Source: Methanomicrobiales archaeon (GTDB lineage Archaea > Halobacteriota > Methanomicrobia > Methanomicrobiales > Methanospirillaceae). Taken from it: DNA of 42,210 nt. A program made the position numbers and the translations under genes. Position 1 is the stretch's first letter. The number at the start of each line of letters is the position of its first letter. The notes beneath the pieces are model-generated. The model saw only the letters and a program-made list of their open reading frames with translations, ran no database searches and had not been told where the DNA came from. Location of the stretch: the NCBI GenBank assembly GCA_013415565.1, contig JAAEET010000009.1, forward strand, positions 1 to 42,210, in the 5' to 3' direction. Shown in pieces: positions 1-7,430 of the stretch.

Positions 1-2
1 TG

Positions 3-509
3 GTGCAGGGAATCGGGGGCAGGATGTCCGGGCTGGTCCGCACCACCCCCATACCCGGGGTGATCGCATCCATCGAGCTCAACGGGGGCATCGTCCCGTT
101 CCGCGACACCGCCGCCCTCGACCAGCCGGAAGGTGTGGGGGTGGCGTTTGCATCCGGCTATTCCCGGGTCGCCGTAACGGTTGCCCTGCCTGCTGATGCC
201 CGGGAGATCAGGGAAGCCTTCCCTCCGGCCTTCATAATCGCCGTGCATACGACCGGGATAACCCCCGCTGAGGCTTCGGAATTCGCCGATACCTGTGATA
301 TCGTCACCGCCTGCGCCTCCCGGGCCGTCCGCGAGGTGGCCGCTCCCCGGGCACTCCTCCAGGCCGGATCCTCGATCCCGGTCTTTGCCATGACCGGACG
401 GGCAAAGGATCTCATCCTGGACAAGATCAAGGAAACCGGGGGCCAGTTCCTGGTGACCGGGGCAAAGCTTCCGTATTCCGGAGATTCGGCTCCGGATCCG
501 CTGGTGTGA
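3..509 (+). CDS. Methanogenesis marker protein 8 (DUF2099), C-terminal part
   Basis: The gene is cut by the left window edge; only the last 168 codons are present and the GTG at position 3 is an internal Val codon, not a start. The visible part opens with VQGIGGRMSGLV, a segment I associate with the methanogenesis marker 8 family (TIGR03275/DUF2099). It continues with a segment rich in Ala and Val and then TACASRAVRE and a conserved-looking C-terminal LLQAGSSIPVFAMT. The family is found almost only in methanogens and its biochemical role is unknown. The reading frame is intact to a TGA stop. The next gene converges on it from the minus strand. Confidence 0.75.
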   Translation: MQGIGGRMSGLVRTTPIPGVIASIELNGGIVPFRDTAALDQPEGVGVAFASGYSRVAVTVALPADAREIREAFPPAFIIAVHTTGITPAEASEFADTCDIVTACASRAVREVAAPRALLQAGSSIPVFAMTGRAKDLILDKIKETGGQFLVTGAKLPYSGDSAPDPLV

Positions 510-650
510 CGGCAGGCTGACCCACGGGCATGGTCTGAATGCTGGTTATGCCCGGCTCAAAGTCACCGGTCTGAGAGATCGGACATACCGTCCTCACGGT
601 TTCCGGGAAGATGTCTGGTTTAAAAAAAGTGCCGGACCTCCACCCCGTGA

Positions 651-866
651 TCAATCATCAGGGCCGGGAGGTGGCGGTGTGATTCCTCGTTTTTTCAGTT
701 CTGCCTCAAGTTCTTCGTCGGTCAGATCATCCAGCTTTTTCCCGGTGGCCTGCTCAATCTCCGATTTATGTTTCGCACTGAGCATGGCCGACATGGCCAT
801 CCAGCGTCTCCGGGTGCGGCGCCTCGCTCCACCCCTGCCCAACGGTCCAATTCCCATGAAAATCAT
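651..866 (-). CDS. Small basic hypothetical protein with SHOCT-like C-terminus
   Basis: A 71-residue protein that I cannot assign to a named function. Residues 10-22 are strongly basic (RGGARRRTRRR). The middle AMSAMLSAKHKSEIEQATGK is helical in character, and LTDEELEAELKKRGI at about 48-62 resembles the short amphipathic C-terminal SHOCT-type helix pairs found on small archaeal proteins. It ends in a Pro/Asp tail. An ATG three codons downstream (position 857) is an alternative start. A consensus archaeal TATA box lies 87-94 nt upstream on the same strand and the leader between them carries two perfect inverted repeats, so expression seems deliberate. Codon use matches the neighbours. Confidence 0.6.
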   Translation of the reverse strand: MIFMGIGPLGRGGARRRTRRRWMAMSAMLSAKHKSEIEQATGKKLDDLTDEELEAELKKRGITPPPPGPDD

Positions 867-881
867 TCCTTACTTTGTGTT

Positions 882-897
882 CTCCGGATCCCCGGAG
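882..897 (-). repeat. Hairpin in 5' leader of the small basic protein gene
   Basis: CTCCGG and CCGGAG form a perfect 6-bp inverted repeat with a 4-nt loop, 16-31 nt before the start codon of the small basic protein. In RNA this would be a stable stem just upstream of the translation start. Function is inferred only from position. Confidence 0.45.
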
Positions 898-912
898 TTT
901 TATGGTGATATC

Positions 913-931
913 GGGAATACTGGTCATTCCC
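913..931 (-). promoter_or_regulatory. Inverted repeat at the expected transcription start (operator candidate)
   Basis: GGGAAT and ATTCCC form a perfect 6-bp inverted repeat with a 7-nt spacer. It sits 22-47 nt downstream of the TATA box at 953-960 on the minus strand, that is, over the expected transcription start. That is where archaeal repressors commonly bind, so an operator is possible. A leader hairpin is the alternative. Confidence 0.35.
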
Positions 932-952
932 ATGGGAGGAGAGAACCCTGCC

Positions 953-960
953 TATATAAA
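953..960 (-). promoter_or_regulatory. TATA box, small basic protein gene
   Basis: On the minus strand this reads TTTATATA, the textbook archaeal TATA box. The expected start of transcription is about 25 nt downstream, near 930. That gives a leader of roughly 60 nt before the ATG at 866. Confidence 0.55.
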
Positions 961-1028
961 ACCATCGCGCCCTATGACAAGGCAGATCCGGAATGGTTCC
1001 CTGCAAGAAGAGAGAATTCAGGAATCGA

Positions 1029-1113
1029 TGCGAGGGAAGGGATTTGAACCCTAGAACTCCTACGAGACGGACCCCTCAAGCCCGCGCCTTTGACCTGGCT
1101 CGGCAACCCTCGC
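1029..1113 (-). tRNA. tRNA-Leu (anticodon GAG)
   Basis: Read on the minus strand, the acceptor GCGAGGG pairs perfectly with CCCUCGC, with A as discriminator base; no CCA is encoded. The D arm is closed by GCC/GGC. The anticodon stem CGGGC/GUCCG encloses the 7-base loop UUGAGGG, giving anticodon GAG (Leu, CUC codons). A long variable arm follows, as expected for a class II tRNA, then the T arm with UUCAAAU in the loop; its outermost T-stem pair is a U-U mismatch. No intron is apparent. An AT-rich stretch about 30-40 nt upstream may hold its TATA box. Confidence 0.95.
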
Positions 1114-1251
1114 ACGTTTGCCATAATATGGAGGATGTTGATCTAAAATAATGTATCCATCCCCAGGAGCGGGGATGTCTCCGCGGGGGAAGGGCGTCGC
1201 CCGTTTGTTTCCGCATGGTGCCCTTCAGATGTCTCTTTCCTGACAGTGATG

Positions 1252-1259
1252 TATATGTA
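1252..1259 (+). promoter_or_regulatory. TATA box, ACT-domain regulator gene
   Basis: TATATGTA lies 25-32 nt before the ATG at 1284. This fits a leaderless archaeal transcript and supports that start over an in-frame ATG at 1215. Confidence 0.4.
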
Positions 1260-1283
1260 TGTCCAGGGCAAGAGCTATCCTGC

Positions 1284-1784
1284 ATGTGGTCGGATATCAT
1301 CAGGGAATTTTCAGACTCCCCCTCCCAGAGCCGGGTGGCCCGGTTCCTCCTCGAGAATGGGTTCGGGGTGAACACCGACGGCAGGATAACCTGTAATGGC
1401 ATCGAGATCCCGGCCACCCATATCGCCAGGGCCATCGGGACCGACCGGAGGGTGGTCGATGCCACGGCCCGGAGGATCCTCGATGCCCCGTCCCTGCGGG
1501 AGGTCTTCACCAACATCCGCGCCACCCCCGATCTGTCGCAGCTCATCGGCCCGCTGGGTCTCTCATCGGTCACCATTCTCCCTCAGGATGCCCGGGAGAA
1601 AGGCATCGTGAGCGCCGCGGTCGGCGTGGTATCCGGCCATAACCTGACCATCCGACAGATCTTCGTGACCGACCCCCAGCTCTCCGAGGAACCCCGGCTG
1701 GTGATCATCACCGAGGGGGAGTTTCCGGGAGAGGTAATCGAGGCGATCCGGAAGCTCCCCCAGGTAAAACAGGTTATTCTCTAG
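1284..1784 (+). CDS. ACT-domain amino acid metabolism regulator (COG2150-like)
   Basis: A 166-residue protein with an N-terminal helix-turn-helix-like region (about residues 10-60, including THIARAIGTDRRVVDATARR) and a C-terminal ACT-like beta-alpha-beta domain. The ACT-like part has IVSAAVGVVSGHNLTIRQI at about 108-126 and ends in a strand, PRLVIITEG, plus a helix, GEVIEAIRKLP. This arrangement fits the archaeal family described as predicted regulators of amino acid metabolism with an ACT domain. ACT domains usually bind small ligands such as amino acids, but the ligand is unknown here. A longer in-frame start at 1215 adds 23 residues without family-like character, so the ATG at 1284 with a TATA box 25-32 nt upstream is preferred. 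Confidence 0.7.
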   Translation: MWSDIIREFSDSPSQSRVARFLLENGFGVNTDGRITCNGIEIPATHIARAIGTDRRVVDATARRILDAPSLREVFTNIRATPDLSQLIGPLGLSSVTILPQDAREKGIVSAAVGVVSGHNLTIRQIFVTDPQLSEEPRLVIITEGEFPGEVIEAIRKLPQVKQVIL

Positions 1785-1785
1785 A

Positions 1786-2286
1786 TCACGACCGCCTGAA
1801 CTGCTCGGTCTCGAGCCACAACCGGTAGATACGGCTCCGGATCCCGCGGTTGAGGTAGAGCGATTCCGCGAGCCGGTCGTGGATGGACACGTCGTGCCCT
1901 CCCCGGACCACATTGTCTGCGGTGGCCACGATCTTCTCCTCGATGGTCTCCGGCATGCAGTCCACCGGGAGGAGGCGGAGCAGGGTGCATTCATCGGCGG
2001 TCAGACCGGCCCCGGTATGACGCTCCACGACCCGGACCACCTCTTCAGGAATCCCGTGCTCCCGGCACCAGGCCGCCCCGGCCTGGGCATGGGAGAGGGA
2101 GTGGGAGATCCCCCTCCCGATATCGTGGAGGAGCGCCCCGGCATTCACCAGCCCCCGGTCGGCAACGCCCGACCGGTCACAGAACAAGAGGGCACGGTCC
2201 CTGACCCGGTGACAGTGTGCAATAACCCGCGGTCTGCACCCGGCAGCGCGGAGGATCCCGTCGTACCACGCATCCCCGTCAGGCAT
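1786..2286 (-). CDS. HD-domain protein, TIGR00295 family
   Basis: A 166-residue HD-superfamily protein. His25 in AHCHRV and the HD dyad at 54-55 in LLHDIGRG are metal ligands of this fold. The neighbouring [10 protein letters not shown] and a later ATADNVV segment (possible distal Asp) complete the usual pattern. HD proteins are typically metal-dependent phosphohydrolases; the substrate of this archaeal family is not known. Its ATG overlaps the end of the tfe gene by 8 nt, so it is the last gene of the HTH-trm56-ATP-grasp-tfe operon and is probably translationally coupled. Confidence 0.8.
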   Translation of the reverse strand: MPDGDAWYDGILRAAGCRPRVIAHCHRVRDRALLFCDRSGVADRGLVNAGALLHDIGRGISHSLSHAQAGAAWCREHGIPEEVVRVVERHTGAGLTADECTLLRLLPVDCMPETIEEKIVATADNVVRGGHDVSIHDRLAESLYLNRGIRSRIYRLWLETEQFRRS

Positions 2287-2791
2287 GCCCGAGCGTCTCT
2301 TTGATCGCCTCGATACGCTTTTTCAGGGCCCGGAGCAGGATCTCGTTGTCGAAGTGCTCCATCTGCTGATCGCAGGTCGGGCAGATGAACTCATCGTCCA
2401 TGGCCTGGTTGAACGTGTAGAGCATGCCGCAGGCCTTGCAGATGTAGAAGTCGTTCTCTTCTTCGTACCGCTCCCGTGCCTCGAGCTTCTCGAGGATCGT
2501 CTCGAGATCTTCACGGATAACATCGAAGATCAGGTCCATCCGCAGGTGCCAGAGGTAGGTCAGCCACCCGGTCTCGTTGTTCTTGATTCGCCGATACTCT
2601 GCCAGGCGTTTCTCGTAGAGGGTGTAGAGGGTGTGGCGGACAGAGTTGAGATTGATGCCGGTCTGGGCAGCAAGCTGTTCGTCGCTCCACTCACCATCGG
2701 CCGGGAATTTTTCCAGGAGGTTGATCCCCTCCTCGCCGATCAACCTGATAAGATATGCCTTTATCGCCGGACTTTCCAGGACCTCATCCAT
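2279..2791 (-). CDS. tfe: Transcription initiation factor E, alpha subunit (TFE)
   Basis: A 170-residue protein with the TFE architecture. It has an N-terminal extended winged helix (about 1-85), a charged helical linker (about 90-112) and a zinc ribbon with Cys118, Cys121, Cys137 and Cys140. TFE assists TATA-binding-protein/TFB-dependent initiation by stabilising the open promoter complex and binding the RNA polymerase clamp. The reading frame is open far upstream, but those residues are out-of-frame shadow of the ATP-grasp gene. The ATG at 2791 overlaps the preceding stop by 8 nt and has GGAAGG upstream. It sits in an operon with a tRNA methyltransferase and an ATP-grasp enzyme, and overlaps the HD gene downstream. 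Confidence 0.93.
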   Translation of the reverse strand: MDEVLESPAIKAYLIRLIGEEGINLLEKFPADGEWSDEQLAAQTGINLNSVRHTLYTLYEKRLAEYRRIKNNETGWLTYLWHLRMDLIFDVIREDLETILEKLEARERYEEENDFYICKACGMLYTFNQAMDDEFICPTCDQQMEHFDNEILLRALKKRIEAIKETLGHA

Positions 2792-3869
2792 AGAGCCTTC
2801 CACCCATATATTGTCGGACTGTTCTAATATGCTTATGGAGCAGGTCATTCGCGTCCTCTCCGGTTGCTCCCCACCCGTAGACGCTGATGACCGCCTGTCC
2901 CTCCTCGAAGACGGTTCCCGGCCAGGGAATGTCGGAGACCACCGGCCAGAGTCTTGACAGGTCCGCATGAACGGTGAAGTCCCGCCCGGCAAAGAGGATT
3001 CTCCGGGCCGCCACCTGCCGCGACGCGGGCCGCCGGAGGGGAAGACACCCCCGGCAGGCGGCGAGGTGGATGGAAAAAAGGTTGATACCGGTGGCCATCT
3101 CGACGGTATCGAGGGTCGCCTGGAAGCGGGGATTGATCTCGATGGCGTAGAGCTTGTCCCCGGATATAAAATCGATTCCCAGCGTCCCGACACATCCGCT
3201 CGCCGCAGCAATCCGCTCTGCTGAACGGATCAGCTCTTCGTGGCAGGTGTCAAGAAAGGGAGTGACCGATCCGCAGAATCCGTACCGGGCATCGCCCGCT
3301 CCCCGGAGTTCCTGGAGGTTCGGTGCAATGGCGATCGCCCGGGCGCCGTCTGCGACACAGCAGACCGAGCAGGGCGTCCCTGCGACGACCTCTTCGGCAA
3401 TGGCCGGGATCTCCCCGAATTCTGCGAACCATGCCTCCTGTTCGGCGGAAGATCCGACCACCCGGTTCCGCCAGCCGCCCGAGCCGCACCTCGGTTTCAG
3501 CATCGCCGGGAAGGTCCCGGGGGACAGCAGCCGGGGGGCGGGGATCCCAAGTTCGTCGAAGAACTGGTGCGTCGTCAGCTTGTCGAGGAACCGCTGCACC
3601 TTCTCCGGCGGCGTCCCGCAGAGATCACGGGACGGCAGCAGCTCGGCGCCCGACGTGGCAATCACGATGTCGGGTGCATGGAGGCCGGACATCTCCGCGA
3701 CCGCAGGGAAAAGTTCGTCGAGCTCGTCAAACCTCATGCTCGCACGGGCGTAGAAGGAGAGATCGCGGTCACAGAAGTGATCGACGGCATACACTTCGCA
3801 GCCGGCCGCATACGCAGACTGGACAACATGGCGGGTGGCAAAACCGGCCACGAGTACTTTTATTCCCAT
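2784..3869 (-). CDS. ATP-grasp family ligase, substrate unknown
   Basis: A 361-residue protein of the ATP-grasp superfamily. The N-terminal part ([15 protein letters not shown]) looks like the pre-ATP-grasp Rossmann-like domain. The middle holds an [16 protein letters not shown] segment with the ATP-binding Lys. [13 protein letters not shown] follows as the hinge/adenine region, and the metal-ligating [10 protein letters not shown] lies near residue 270. Such enzymes form amide or thioester bonds through acyl-phosphates; the substrates of this archaeal group are not known to me. The ATG at 3869 has GAGGAG just upstream and overlaps the end of trm56 by 10 nt. Residues encoded further upstream are shadow. 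Confidence 0.82.
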   Translation of the reverse strand: MGIKVLVAGFATRHVVQSAYAAGCEVYAVDHFCDRDLSFYARASMRFDELDELFPAVAEMSGLHAPDIVIATSGAELLPSRDLCGTPPEKVQRFLDKLTTHQFFDELGIPAPRLLSPGTFPAMLKPRCGSGGWRNRVVGSSAEQEAWFAEFGEIPAIAEEVVAGTPCSVCCVADGARAIAIAPNLQELRGAGDARYGFCGSVTPFLDTCHEELIRSAERIAAASGCVGTLGIDFISGDKLYAIEINPRFQATLDTVEMATGINLFSIHLAACRGCLPLRRPASRQVAARRILFAGRDFTVHADLSRLWPVVSDIPWPGTVFEEGQAVISVYGWGATGEDANDLLHKHIRTVRQYMGGRLYG

Positions 3870-4390
3870 CGCTCCTCGGTGAGCTTCATATCCCTGCTCG
3901 GGACGACCCGGATCCGGGCGCCCGGGAATTCGGCAGAGAGTTCCGATCCTTGGAAGAACCGGTCCAGGAATACCGCGAGGCTCGATATCTCGGAATGGGG
4001 TTGGCCGGTCACCGCGATGTTGTAATCGGCAAGGCCGTAGATCTCTCCGGGAACCTTCTCTGCCCCGACCACGATCAGAATGCGGTGGTGTTTCCGTATC
4101 TCCTCTTCGCGGTCCTGGATGCGCTCGCCGTACATGGTCAGGTGAACCACGATGCCCCCGGTTTCCTTCCAGTCGCGGATGCACCGTTTCCAGGAGACCC
4201 GGTCCCTGATGAAAAAGTCGCCACCCCAGCGGTCGACAACATCGGTGATGCTCTTCACCACTCCCTTGTCATCGGCGGCAAGATACATGCCGCCCGCCCC
4301 GAATGCACGGGCAGCAAGGCCGACATGGGTGGTGACCCGCTGGTCCCGTTCCGGCCGGTGCCCGATCCGGAGGATCGCCAGTTCCGCCAT
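3860..4390 (-). CDS. tRNA (cytidine-56-2'-O)-methyltransferase, aTrm56
   Basis: A 176-residue SPOUT-class methyltransferase matching archaeal aTrm56, which methylates the 2'-OH of C56 in the T loop of tRNA using S-adenosylmethionine. Recognisable parts are the N-terminal [18 protein letters not shown], the central [10 protein letters not shown] and [20 protein letters not shown], which forms the SAM-binding trefoil knot. Length agrees with the family. The gene directly abuts the upstream HTH gene (no intergenic base) and overlaps the downstream ATP-grasp gene, so it is an internal operon member. Confidence 0.92.
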   Translation of the reverse strand: MAELAILRIGHRPERDQRVTTHVGLAARAFGAGGMYLAADDKGVVKSITDVVDRWGGDFFIRDRVSWKRCIRDWKETGGIVVHLTMYGERIQDREEEIRKHHRILIVVGAEKVPGEIYGLADYNIAVTGQPHSEISSLAVFLDRFFQGSELSAEFPGARIRVVPSRDMKLTEERWE

Positions 4391-4669
4391 TTAATCCGGT
4401 CCTTTCTTCATCCGGATGACGCCGCCCTCGATGGTAAAGGGTGCGTGCGGGTCGTACCTGGACTGGCACTGCAGGAGCACCTCCTGCACGGAAAGAACAC
4501 GGCATCCATCGGCATCCTGCGAGATGAGCATCGATTTCTCAAGCCGACGCAGCGACTCCCCGATCTCCGTGGTGCTGCACCCGGTCTTCCCGGCAAGCGT
4601 TTCCACGCCCTGGCACGGATCATCCAGGAGGTGGTGGTAGACCAGCCAGTCCAGGTCTTCTTCGTTCAC
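4391..4669 (-). CDS. Small winged-helix DNA-binding protein
   Basis: A 92-residue protein starting at GTG. Residues about 5-60 fit a winged helix: VYHHLLDDP, a Thr-rich LAGKTGCSTTEIGESLRRLEKSMLI recognition region, then a wing (DADGCRVLS). No ligand or metal site is evident. It is the first gene of the operon leading to aTrm56, ATP-grasp, TFE and the HD protein, and is separated from a divergent gene by 92 nt. It could be an autoregulator of this operon, which is inference. A TATA box 25-31 nt upstream supports the GTG start and a leaderless mRNA. Confidence 0.7.
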   Translation of the reverse strand: MNEEDLDWLVYHHLLDDPCQGVETLAGKTGCSTTEIGESLRRLEKSMLISQDADGCRVLSVQEVLLQCQSRYDPHAPFTIEGGVIRMKKGPD

Positions 4670-4693
4670 GTATACTCATTCCACGACCACCGG

Positions 4694-4700
4694 AATATAT
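4694..4700 (-). promoter_or_regulatory. TATA box of the HTH-trm56-ATP-grasp-tfe-HD operon
   Basis: On the minus strand this reads ATATATT and is preceded by a purine-rich TTTAAAAAAAG stretch that could serve as BRE. It lies 25-31 nt before the GTG at 4669, the spacing expected for a leaderless archaeal transcript. Confidence 0.5.
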
Positions 4701-4761
4701 CTTTTTTTAAAGCGGGGCGGGGTGGATACCCTTTTCCCCGGAAACGCCGTACATTGCGTGA

Positions 4762-5169
4762 GTGAGCAATGAAGAACCTCTCCCCTACGCCGTGCTGATC
4801 CGTATCGCCGATGCCATCCTCGAAACGGGAGAAGACGACCCCGATGCCCTTGCCGGGAGTCTCGACCGGCTCGAACCGTGGATACGGGAGGAACTCTTTG
4901 CATCCGACCTCCTGAACGCTTTCCAGGTCTTCTACTACTTCTTCCGGGAGGACCCCGGCGATCTCGAGACCGACCGGCTCATGCTCCAGCCTGCATCGGC
5001 ACTCTCGACCGGGGTTGTGGTTGCGGAGCGCGAGTTCTACGAGATACTGTTCCGGGTCGAAAATGGGTATGCCGTGATTTCGGTGACTGACGGCGAATCG
5101 ATCCTTGCCAGCTTTACCGGGGAGGACGCGTACTGGAAGGCCCTCTCCTACGCAGAAGAACAGCTCTGA
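4762..5169 (+). CDS. Hypothetical acidic protein
   Basis: A 135-residue acidic protein starting at GTG; I do not recognise the family. It begins with a helical region (YAVLIRIADAILETG) and ends with a probable beta-rich domain (EFYEILFRVENGYAVISVTDG) followed by a helix. There is no signal peptide, membrane segment or cysteine motif, so it is probably cytosolic. It is divergent from the HTH-tfe operon across 92 nt and converges on the UPF0280 gene. The long open frame with a codon pattern like its neighbours supports it as real. Confidence 0.6.
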   Translation: MSNEEPLPYAVLIRIADAILETGEDDPDALAGSLDRLEPWIREELFASDLLNAFQVFYYFFREDPGDLETDRLMLQPASALSTGVVVAEREFYEILFRVENGYAVISVTDGESILASFTGEDAYWKALSYAEEQL

Positions 5170-5204
5170 TTCCAAACCGCTCCCCTCAGTGCAGGATGCC
5201 CCGG

Positions 5205-5957
5205 CTACAGCAGACCACCGGTTATGAGATCGCGCCGGTCCTGTACCCGGACCGGTTCGGGTACCCGGCCCCACCTGTACACCCATGAGCCGATGATGAC
5301 GAAGACCCCTTCCACCAGGTCGGGATCCGCCAGTTCGAGGACCGAGGTGTCGCCGGGACTGATCCTGTTGCAGATGGCGGTCGCCCAGGCATCGGCCCGG
5401 GCCGGGTTGTGCGAGAAGACGGTGACCGAATCGGCAGTCCCGAACGAGAGCGAATGGCCGACCGTGGCCGATGAGGTGCAGACACCGCGGACAGCGGGGT
5501 CCGGGCCGATGACAAAGCCCAGCCGGTCCGAGAGGGGCGAGCCTCCGGCATGGATCCCGATCGTGACCTCCCGGTCGGTCAGGAGGGCTATGTCGCCGCC
5601 GTTATCGATGACCCCGAAAGCTGCACCGGCGTCCTGCATCGCCTCAACACCGGCCCATGCAATGGCCCCGGCGACCGCGGCCATGGGGCCGACCCCGGCT
5701 TCGCTGCCCGCTTCCGCCATCCGGTCCACGATGGCAATGCCGGTGCTGACGGGGCAGGGTTCAAGGGTCGAGAGAAAAAAGGGATCGCCGGCGGCATAGT
5801 GCTCGAGCTCCTGGCGGGCCGCGATGATCGCGTTTCGTGCAGCCGCAACATGCTCCTCCTCATCGGCAAGGATGGTCGCGATGGTCTCCCGAAGATGGAA
5901 CCGGCGCCGGATCATCAGGATAGAGTCTTTCGCTCGCTCCCCAAATACCCGCCGCAT
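5205..5957 (-). CDS. UPF0280 family protein (ApbE-like fold)
   Basis: A 250-residue protein of the UPF0280 family, common in methanogens. Seen are RRRFHLRETIATI near the N-terminus, GVGPMAAVAGAIAWAG at about 90-105, VIDNGGDIALL at about 116-126 and GVCTSSATVGHSLSFG. These resemble the flavin-transferase ApbE core, but the catalytic role in this family is not established. The ATG at 5957 has an AT-rich element (CATAAATA at 5987-5994) 30-37 nt upstream, which fits a leaderless start. The ATG at 5915, giving MIRRRFHL, matches the usual family N-terminus and is a good alternative. It is divergent from the 2H/metallophosphoesterase gene and may share its control region. Confidence 0.83.
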   Translation of the reverse strand: MRRVFGERAKDSILMIRRRFHLRETIATILADEEEHVAAARNAIIAARQELEHYAAGDPFFLSTLEPCPVSTGIAIVDRMAEAGSEAGVGPMAAVAGAIAWAGVEAMQDAGAAFGVIDNGGDIALLTDREVTIGIHAGGSPLSDRLGFVIGPDPAVRGVCTSSATVGHSLSFGTADSVTVFSHNPARADAWATAICNRISPGDTSVLELADPDLVEGVFVIIGSWVYRWGRVPEPVRVQDRRDLITGGLL

Positions 5958-6026
5958 GATCCGGCATCCGGACCGTTCCTCCCGCAGGTATTTATGAGAC
6001 CAGGATGAGGCTTTTTACACGAGAGC

Positions 6027-7340
6027 ATGAGGATCGTCAGTGCACGGATACGGAGATCGGCACGTCGCGGCATCCACAGGCCTGCCACGTTTCTTGTCCT
6101 CGCCCGTATCCCGGATCCCGGGATAGCAGCCCTGACCTCCAGGTTCACCGACGTCGTCGCGGTCCGGTCCGGGGAATCACGGGAGCCCCATATCACACTC
6201 TTCGGCCCGTTCGGGCTCGTACCGGGATCTCCGGAAGATGTTCTCCTGGATCGTATCAGGGAGGCGGCGGCCGGCAGTGCTGCCGTCAGTTGCAGAATCG
6301 GCGGCCCCCTCCGGCTCAGGGGGAGGAAGGGGGCCGCGATTGCGCTCTCACTGACTCCGGATCCTGATCTGCTCGGTATCTACCGCGCTCTCGTCCGTGC
6401 CCTGTACGCGGACACCGCATGGTGTACCTGGATCGACCGCCCGCCCGGCTCCCGGATCTTCCACCTTTCACTGCGGGTCGCGATCTCCCGGAAGGAAGCC
6501 CCCGGCGTCTGGAAGATGGTGCAGGAGCTGCCCGGGGACGCCTGGATACCGGAGGACCGCAGGACGGGACCGGAACTCCGGCCGGACGGGTGCGGATCCC
6601 CGCTCACCCTGTACCGCATCGCGCTCCTGCGGCGCGGGACCCTCTGGAAGGAGTTTGATCTTGCCCGGGGAACCTGGCTTTCCCGGGCAGAGGCCTTCAA
6701 CCCGGGCCTCTGGACCACGACCCGGCGTGAGTACCGGGTTCGCCGCGGACTGCAGCTCACCGCACCGGTGCACCGGGAGTCCCGGGGAAGGTTCGTCATC
6801 TCCGATCTCCACCTCGGGCATACCAACATCATCCGCTACTGCCGCCGTCCGTTCTCCTCGGTCATCGAGATGGATGCCGTGCTCCTGGACAACTGGAATT
6901 TCACCGTCCAGGCGGACGACGACGTCATCTACCTGGGGGATCTCCGCTATGGCCGGGGCTCTCCGCCCGCCACCCACTTCCTGGACCGGCTCCACGGAAC
7001 GATCACCCTGGTTGCCGGGAACCATGATGAACCGCTCCCCGGCGCCCTCCCCTCCCTCGGAATTACCCACCAGGGTCTCCGCTTCCTCTGCATCCACGAC
7101 CCCGGGATGGTTCCGGATGACTTCCGGGGATGGGTGATCCACGGGCATATCCACAACAACGACCTCGACCGCTACCCGTTCATCAACGGGGCGGCACAAA
7201 CCATCAACGTGAGCGCCGAACTCGTTGACTACACCCCGGTCAGCCTCGACGAGATTGCCGCGTATGTCCGGTCCGTCGGGCAGGGGGAGAAGGTGGCGAC
7301 TATTGGGGAAGCGCGGAGACGGTTCTCCTCCGGCGGTTGA
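6027..7340 (+). CDS. Fusion of 2H phosphoesterase and calcineurin-like metallophosphoesterase
   Basis: A 437-residue protein with two catalytic domains. Residues about 18-235 carry both 2H (LigT/2'-5' RNA ligase-like) motifs: His55-x-Thr57 in PHITLFGPF and His146-x-Ser148 in IFHLSLRV. Residues about 255-420 form a metallophosphoesterase domain with Asp260/His262 (ISDLHLGH), Asp305 (YLGDL), Asn332-His333-Asp334 (GNHD), His357, and His372/His374/His376 (HGHIHN). All expected metal ligands are present. 2H enzymes open cyclic phosphates or 2'-5' RNA links and metallophosphoesterases remove phosphate, so a two-step RNA-end or nucleotide repair activity is a reasonable inference. No membrane segments are seen. 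It is divergent from the UPF0280 gene. Confidence 0.85.
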   Translation: MRIVSARIRRSARRGIHRPATFLVLARIPDPGIAALTSRFTDVVAVRSGESREPHITLFGPFGLVPGSPEDVLLDRIREAAAGSAAVSCRIGGPLRLRGRKGAAIALSLTPDPDLLGIYRALVRALYADTAWCTWIDRPPGSRIFHLSLRVAISRKEAPGVWKMVQELPGDAWIPEDRRTGPELRPDGCGSPLTLYRIALLRRGTLWKEFDLARGTWLSRAEAFNPGLWTTTRREYRVRRGLQLTAPVHRESRGRFVISDLHLGHTNIIRYCRRPFSSVIEMDAVLLDNWNFTVQADDDVIYLGDLRYGRGSPPATHFLDRLHGTITLVAGNHDEPLPGALPSLGITHQGLRFLCIHDPGMVPDDFRGWVIHGHIHNNDLDRYPFINGAAQTINVSAELVDYTPVSLDEIAAYVRSVGQGEKVATIGEARRRFSSGG

Positions 7341-7430
7341 TCGCTCCCGTCGGATTTGGTGCTGCCGGGACCATCCCTTCGCATGACCCCCGGGTGACAC
7401 TGCCCCGGAAATCCACCCCGTGTTCCCTGT

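Noticed and set aside
3323-4765. 480-codon plus-strand frame opposite the ATP-grasp and trm56 genes
   Set aside because: Arg/Pro-rich shadow protein; the minus-strand genes are clearly conserved.
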